From assembly GCA_949752745.1 (NCBI GenBank), contig OX457026.1, positions 71,241,091 through 71,305,090 on the forward strand: a stretch of DNA of 64,000 nucleotides, read 5' to 3'. Position 1 is the stretch's first letter. Each line of letters begins with the position of its first letter. The notes beneath the pieces are model-generated. The model was not told where the DNA came from, did not search any database, and saw only the letters and a program-made list of their open reading frames with translations. This document shows, in pieces, positions 58,576 to 64,000 of the stretch. Origin of the DNA: Protula sp. h YS-2021 (Eukaryota; Annelida; Polychaeta; Sabellida; Serpulidae). A program made the position numbers and the translations under genes.

Positions 58576-59022
58576 TTTAACTACAACACCCTATAATTCT
58601 AGGGTAAAGTCCGCTGTCATAACCTTGGGTAACGGGGTTAGGGGTGCGCTTCGAGTCGACCTACATTTGATTGGGTGTTGGAATGAAGGTTAGCAAAATA
58701 ATCCAAACCACCTTTAAGACTCGGATAAACAGATGTAAAGTTAAACGTGTTTCTCGTGATTACTTCCAATTTCAGATAAAAAGACGTATGGTAAAACCTA
58801 ACTGTCTTGAACGAATTCCAGACCCGAATAAAAATATAAAGTACAGTGAAGGTAATGCTGTAATGACCAATAAGTACAGTAAAACCCGTTTATAGTGACC
58901 ACCTTCCAGATTCAGATACAAAAGAAAAATCTGTTTTAGTGATCACCATCAAGTTTTGTTTATTTTTGTATGTTGACACTGAACTATAACTTTGTGTGCA
59001 GACTCTTTTATTACAGCAACAA
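58576..59022 (+). repeat. 447-bp direct repeat, copy 2
   Basis: Same as 56990-57436, including the 74-codon frame at 58671-58895. I saw no difference between the copies, so the duplication is recent or homogenised. Confidence 0.9.
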
Positions 59023-60343
59023 TACTCGGTATATGGCGATTTGCATTTCAACTGCGATCGCTTTAAAGCAACCCTGACGATTTTATTCGAGAGTCATCGA
59101 TCCACATGTGTTTATAGACATTTGCTAAAGCCTTCAAAGTAAAACTGAAATAATATAAACTACTGTGGAACGCTTTCTTTAAGAGAAAAAATCACGGAAA
59201 TAACCACAAATCTCCAACAATAATTGGCAGGAAATTTCTCTGCTTTCGAGAACGTAATTAAGTTAGGAGGCTGACAAAATATAGCCCACTTTTCATCACA
59301 GATGGTTCCAAACGTCACCACAAGGCCATAGAATACCTTTATACCTTTACCTTTATTGGAAGGCATCTAGGGACGCAAAAGTTTAATTTTGATTCATTTG
59401 GCTAGAAATTATTTTAAAAAAACACGTATGAAGCTTTAATTTTTCTTTCAAACAAGAATAATGCGAGAAAAAAGATGTTTTCCTTTTTTCTTCAAAAAAA
59501 AGCTTCTTAAATACTATTAAAAGCTAGTCAGCTAGTTAATAGCTAGTCCAACTTGAGGACCTGAAAGTATGATAGCTAGTTCTGAATAAGTACGCTCTAT
59601 TCTGGTGTTTCTGTACTTTTCTTGGCCAGCTGCAATAATGAGCATATTGTGTAACTTACTGTTGATATGTTATTGTGTACTTGTAAAGCAGCTTTAAAAA
59701 CAGCTAAAAGTTTCAAAAAAATTGTGGTTTATTTTGAAAAAGTTCGATAATAGGACATGGATCCACTGAATCGTGTATATACCTTTCTCACAACCGACCT
59801 GTTTCTGGAGTTTGCTAGGCAGGTGACGGAAATGCCATATCATTGATCTGCAGCCAAGCATCTGTTCCTTTGCTAGCTGGCTGTTTTTTTTCTTTCTTTT
59901 TTTTTTTTTGTAAAGAAATAGGTTTTTGGAATGGATCGGTACCCTTCATTAATAAAATATTTTTACATAATTAACTTATACATACATGTCTGCAAACATT
60001 TGTGAATTCACATTAATAAAGACTTTTTGCCGTATTAAAATAATCTGAAGTGTCTTAGAATCTCATTCTAACCTTTTCATGCGTGAATTTTTAAGTGCTT
60101 GCAAGTATGCACTAAAATGAATAACTGAATCAAAATAAAATGTTTCTTGTAATATTAACTCAAGAATAGTGAGTTATATTTCTTTGCAATTAATATGTCT
60201 GCATGAATCAAACGTCAAATGTTGTTTTGTTTGTTGCACTCCCAATGCATGCATTCATGTATCAGACAACTCATTCACACAGCAACTGTATGCATAGATT
60301 TCTGTCATGTGATTACTTGTTTGTTCGTACGAAAACATCAAAA
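59023..60343. other. Upstream region of the sulfatase gene
   Basis: AT-rich, no gene recognised. CTAGTC/TAGCTAG words cluster near 59520-59580. No convincing TATA box or initiator could be chosen for the sulfatase exon. Confidence 0.4.
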
Positions 60344-60509
60344 ATGCTTAATCCAACGTTATTTGCCTTATTTTGGGCCACACTGTTCACTTCGGGCTAT
60401 TGTCTAAAACCAAATATTGTACTGATTTTGGCTGACGACTATGGATGGAATGACATTGGATATCATGGCTCAGAAATAAAAACTCCCACATTGGACAAAC
60501 TGGCTTCAG
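60344..60509 (+). CDS. First exon of an arylsulfatase B/I/J-like type I sulfatase (continues beyond window)
   Basis: Type I sulfatases hydrolyse sulfate esters of glycosaminoglycans or other substrates in lysosomes or outside the cell. I chose the ATG at 60344 because it opens directly into a 20-residue hydrophobic signal peptide ([10 protein letters not shown]...SGYC); an upstream in-frame ATG at 60203 would give an unlikely leader. Then follow [20 protein letters not shown] and [14 protein letters not shown]. The Asp pair in ILADD is part of the Ca-binding site of the family, and [10 protein letters not shown] matches arylsulfatase B. A donor CAG|GTACAA ends the exon in phase 1. The catalytic CxPSR/CxPTR exon was not found to the right, so it lies beyond 64000. 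It is divergent from the LPCAT3-like gene. Confidence 0.85.
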
Positions 60510-61444
60510 GTACAAGGGTTGCTACCACCTACCGCTAAGACTGTCTGACAAGTAAATCAAATCTTCGTCTCCGAAAATGACTACGTTTGTATTTTATAAG
60601 GCCCAGACCGTAGAATGGGACGGAGGGTAGAATGAGACATTTAACGCAGATAGGCTGAAACCTGCTTTACTCATTTTACTACTGGATATCCTTAGATCCA
60701 CATACTTAGGAAAGTGTACCACGTAATATTGTAACATAAAATTGAAAGTATCATTTGTTGTACAAGAGAAAAGTTAATAAGCCCAGCCAGATTGATCAGC
60801 TGTCTATTTGTTTACGTCACCATCTTGGTCCTGGGACATCGATTGTAATGCTGTTTGTGATTGGTTCATGTTCTGAAACATCGGTTGTGACGCTGTTTGT
60901 GATTGGTTCATGTTCAGGCCGACATTTTATGTCCCAAACTTGTCTATTGTTTACCTTAGAAACACAATTTATGCTTTTGTGTATTTTAATGTCTGTATAC
61001 TGGGAAGCTGCTGCGTTTTGTATTAGTAATGTTTGGTCAGATCTCTTCTGTCGGTTTTATATATTTGTTCACGTGTAAGTTGAGGGATATTTCCCTAAAA
61101 TCATTAAAAACCCATAATTTTGTCCCAATTACTGTCTCGTCCTTGTACCGCTTAGACTGTCTGGGCAAATCAAATCTTCGTCTCTGAAAATGACTACGTT
61201 TGTATTGTAGGCTTCTTAAAATCATTCTGGAATTTTGTCATTCCGCCTTGAAGTATGAAAGAAATGCTACGAGTCGTAGTGGATTGTCTTACCGATAGGT
61301 GGTACCGCACTGGTAGTTACCAGCTCCGATTTAGTCCTTCATGTATCTTTCCGTCGGAGTGATAAACCGACCCCTCGGTAGCGAGCTGCTTCTTGGAGCT
61401 AGGTAGTTACGAGAGAGAGGATAGAAGATTGCTTACAGCGGATA

Positions 61445-61515
61445 TAGTCCCAAATTACTCTTGCGGTCTTCCTATGACAGCAGTCCTAGGAAGATAGAAA
61501 GGGTCAGCTGGGACC
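61445..61515. mobile_element. Deleted relative of the 44021-44528 element
   Basis: It reads TAGTCCCAAATTACTCTTGC, GGTCTTCCTATGACAG, TCCTAGGAAGATAGAAAGGG and TCAGCTGGGA. It keeps the two ends of the longer element and lacks its 430-bp interior. Confidence 0.6.
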
Positions 61516-62056
61516 AAGTTTGTTATTGGTGACAACAAAATATCCCGTTCAGACCCAACTACAAGGATGAAACTAAGTAGCATATCGTAATTGACAAAAC
61601 TGAAAATATGATCTTTTAATATGAAAGGATTTGCGAACGAAATTCCAAAGTTTAAAATTCAGCCAAAAATATATTTTCTGTGTAATTGTTGTATTTTGTA
61701 TTTTCTACTAAATGTTCAACACTACTGCCTTCAGTGAGCCACCCCTGCGTGTGCTATTGAGAGCTCCGTGAGGAAGCATTTGAAGGCTGAAACTCTTACG
61801 TAGATTATGAATACAACCAACCTCTTCGCGTTCACGTCAACTTAAACAAAATATGTTTTTCATATTTTCAAAATTGACGGATCTGAACATTGTCAAAAAT
61901 GGATAAATTTAAAAAAAAAACAGTTTGTTTTGAAACTTTGTCTGGGTTAGTTCCCAGGAGCTATAGTCCTAGCCCTAGGGGCGGATTGGGGGGGGGCATT
62001 TGTTTCTTGTGTTATAATCGTCAAAAAGATCAGATTTAAACTGTCTTATCAGAGGC

Positions 62057-62131
62057 TAGTCCTAGATGACTCTTGCGGTCTTCCTATGACAGCCTTTCTG
62101 TCCTAGGAAGATAGAAAGGGTCCGCTGGGAC
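62057..62131. mobile_element. Deleted relative of the 44021-44528 element
   Basis: It reads TAGTCCTAGATGACTCTTGC, GGTCTTCCTATGACAGCC and TTTCTGTCCTAGGAAGATAG, ending GGTCCGCTGGGA. The same end-to-end junction as at 61445, with better preserved ends. Confidence 0.65.
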
Positions 62132-62274
62132 AAATCAGAGGCATATTTTGGTAAACCGATGTTACCAGTCTTCAATCAAAAAGTTGTACAAATGTTGGGG
62201 AAGGGAGGGGGAGGGGGGCCATACCTTGGTACTGTGAGTTTGCCGTGCCGGTTCCATTGAATCCATTCGCTCTA

Positions 62275-62325
62275 GCGACATATGGTCTACCGACATTTGA
62301 TGTAGCGACATTTGGTCTAAAAGTG
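62275..62325. repeat. Short minisatellite (CGACATTTGGTCTA)
   Basis: Three imperfect units of about 17-18 bp: AGCGACATATGGTCTAC, CGACATTTGATGT, AGCGACATTTGGTCTA. Confidence 0.6.
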
Positions 62326-64000
62326 CAGGGTACGACAATTGGTATAGATTTTTGTGTCGTGTTTTTTTTTTATTGAAAGAGAAAAACAAAGCAGTTGAGC
62401 AGTTTTCTGTTTTTATTCGCCTTCTCTGTCATTTATTCGCCTTACATGTAATCACCAATTGACAAGTGACACGCCATCGTCAACCAGATTAAGTCTAGTA
62501 CAATAGGTACAGATTATGTCCAAGTAAAAGCGCCTTTGGCACTCTAGTCAGTCAGACTCCAGTTAAGTACTCCGTGGCATTCATGGAACTTTGGTGCAGC
62601 TTTTTTCATGTTGAGTAGAAAATCTTTTGAAGTTGCTGACTTTGTATTGAAATCTTGATTATTTTGCGTCGTGGCATAGAAGCCGAATAAGAAGATGAAA
62701 GCTGTTCAATTGCTGTTCCAACGAAAAGAAACACACAAAAAATCCAGACCAATGGTCGCACCTTGCAGATTTAGACGAAATATCGCTAGAAAATGTCCGG
62801 ATACCATTTATATGCACAGTTTTCAAAATTTGAGAGTTTGCATAGCCAGAAGTCTTTGAACACCAACTAGGTTGAATTCTTTATTGTTTTATTGGACAAA
62901 CACCCTTGACACACTACTCAAATACCCTATTGTATTTACATGTTAGTATATTCAGAATAAAACCACGTCGGTTTTCAGATTCTAGACTGAATTCTTAATT
63001 AGGCTGGTAAAACTTCACAATTTTATCTAAGATAAAAACACTTGGAACAAACTGAGTTTGTTAACGTACCAGGAAATGCTTCAAAACAGTCTTTTGTGGT
63101 GATTCCGCCACGTGAAAGCCATAATGAAAATCAAATAAAATAGCTATGACACTTGGTCAGTAATGACATCAAATAAATTCAATTATATGTTCCTTCTTGT
63201 GTGTTATATCTGTAAATTGTCTAGAACACGCTGACATCAGAACCGTTTTCAACACACTCTAGACTAGTGGCTAAGGCGCTGGCAACAATAATTAGAAATA
63301 ATTCGGTTTTACGTTACGCTTGAGCTTGTAGTGTGCGTTTCCAACAACATCAGTGTGGATGATGCGACTCAGGGCTGGAAAAAATCCATTACAAAATCAT
63401 GATTTTAATTTTTGTATTTTAATCGGAATTTTTACATCTCCTTTTTTTTTTTTTTGAAAAATGAAAGCAGAAAAAAAAGAAAAAAATACTAGGCTTTGAG
63501 CAATTTATTACAGACGTCATAACGCTTTCTTGTAAGACATTTCTAAGTAGATTTACGTTTGACAATGTCTCCCATAACTATCCGCACATTAAATTGTTCA
63601 GATAACTGTCCGCAAGTTCAGTTGTACAGCTTTCTTTTGGATTTTTGCTGTTTGACATGTCTCTATCAAAGAATCTTCACACAGGTGCAAGACGGCTCCC
63701 AGATATTCTGGTGTTTGCAGTGATTTTTTTCCTGTCAGATTATCAGTTAACAACTAGAGAAGCAGTCATTTTGGGGAGTGGGGGGGGGGGGGTGCGCTTT
63801 GAATACACCTTGCAGGACGCGTAACACTGAGGCGCATCTTTTATTCAGCTATGATGCCTTTTGCATAATAAAAAAAGGCTAGAATTTGCAGCCCAGAACG
63901 AAACTAACGTTGAGAATATATAACATATTTAATAATAGAAGTTTTCGCCACCTCCGCAGGGCCAGTTTGTACAATTCGCAAAAGTTGTTTACCAAACTCT

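Larger units (their letters stand above)
60510..64000 (+). other. First intron of the sulfatase gene (partial)
   Basis: It contains a 75-bp segment (60530-60600) repeated at 61140-61215, a 43-bp tandem pair (60838-60925; GCTGTTTGTGATTGGTTCAT in each), two deleted inverted-repeat elements (61445-61515, 62057-62131), a short CGACATTTGGTCTA minisatellite (62275-62325), and poly-G runs (61988-61996, 63780-63792). No exon was recognised. Confidence 0.55.

Noticed and set aside
56990..59022. Bona fide LTR retrotransposon
   Set aside because: The repeats lack TG...CA ends, primer-binding site and polypurine tract, and the 1.1-kb interior has no polymerase motif. It is kept only as an open finding.

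Overview
This is eukaryotic DNA from an invertebrate animal, probably marine. It is AT-rich and gene-poor, has GT-AG introns several kilobases long, and is packed with decayed transposable elements, short inverted-repeat elements, microsatellites and poly-C/G runs. The mix of L1/Tx1-type and jockey/CR1-type LINEs, DIRS-type retrotransposons and PHD/FLYWCH relics suits a mollusc, cnidarian or other marine invertebrate. I cannot name the species.

Two host genes are convincing. (1) A minus-strand MBOAT-family lysophospholipid acyltransferase, closest to vertebrate LPCAT3/MBOAT5, runs from 40469 down to a stop codon at 27210. I could place 11 coding exons with matching splice phases. Only the first exon, roughly the first 50 residues, was not found. 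(2) A plus-strand first exon of a type I (arylsulfatase B/I/J-like) sulfatase lies at 60344-60509, with a signal peptide, the metal-binding Asp pair and a donor site. The rest of that gene lies beyond the right edge. The two genes are transcribed divergently.

Layout: 1-2.3 kb holds a decayed DIRS-like retrotransposon (minus). 6.7-9.2 kb holds a decayed L1/Tx1-type LINE (minus). 9.2-11.3 kb holds a broken C2H2 zinc-finger gene (minus). 14.5-17.9 kb holds a foldback element with arms of about 1 kb around a second broken copy of that zinc-finger gene. 19.1-19.8 and 32.3-33.1 kb hold two copies of one dispersed repeat. 27.2-40.5 kb is the acyltransferase gene with repeat-rich introns. 44.0-44.5 kb is a short inverted-repeat element with deleted relatives at 61.4 and 62.1 kb. 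45.2-46.4 kb is a LINE 3' end with a TCTAA tail. 46.5-47.4 kb is a PHD/FLYWCH pseudogene. 48.5-49.5 kb is a terminal-inverted-repeat element. 50.4-53.5 kb is an internally deleted DIRS element, followed by a 32-bp minisatellite at 53.6-54.1 kb. 55.1-55.4 kb is a TA-rich palindrome. 57.0-59.0 kb carries two apparently identical 447-bp direct repeats. 60.3 kb is the sulfatase exon.

The most unusual structure is the foldback element at 14.5-17.9 kb. Its arms repeat a module in which a TGACGTCA (CRE-type) site lies next to a CCCCGCCCC (GC box). The left arm ends at a TATA box just upstream of the zinc-finger gene. A damaged relative of the gene lies 5 kb away in the opposite orientation. I have not seen this exact arrangement described, but I could not search for it.
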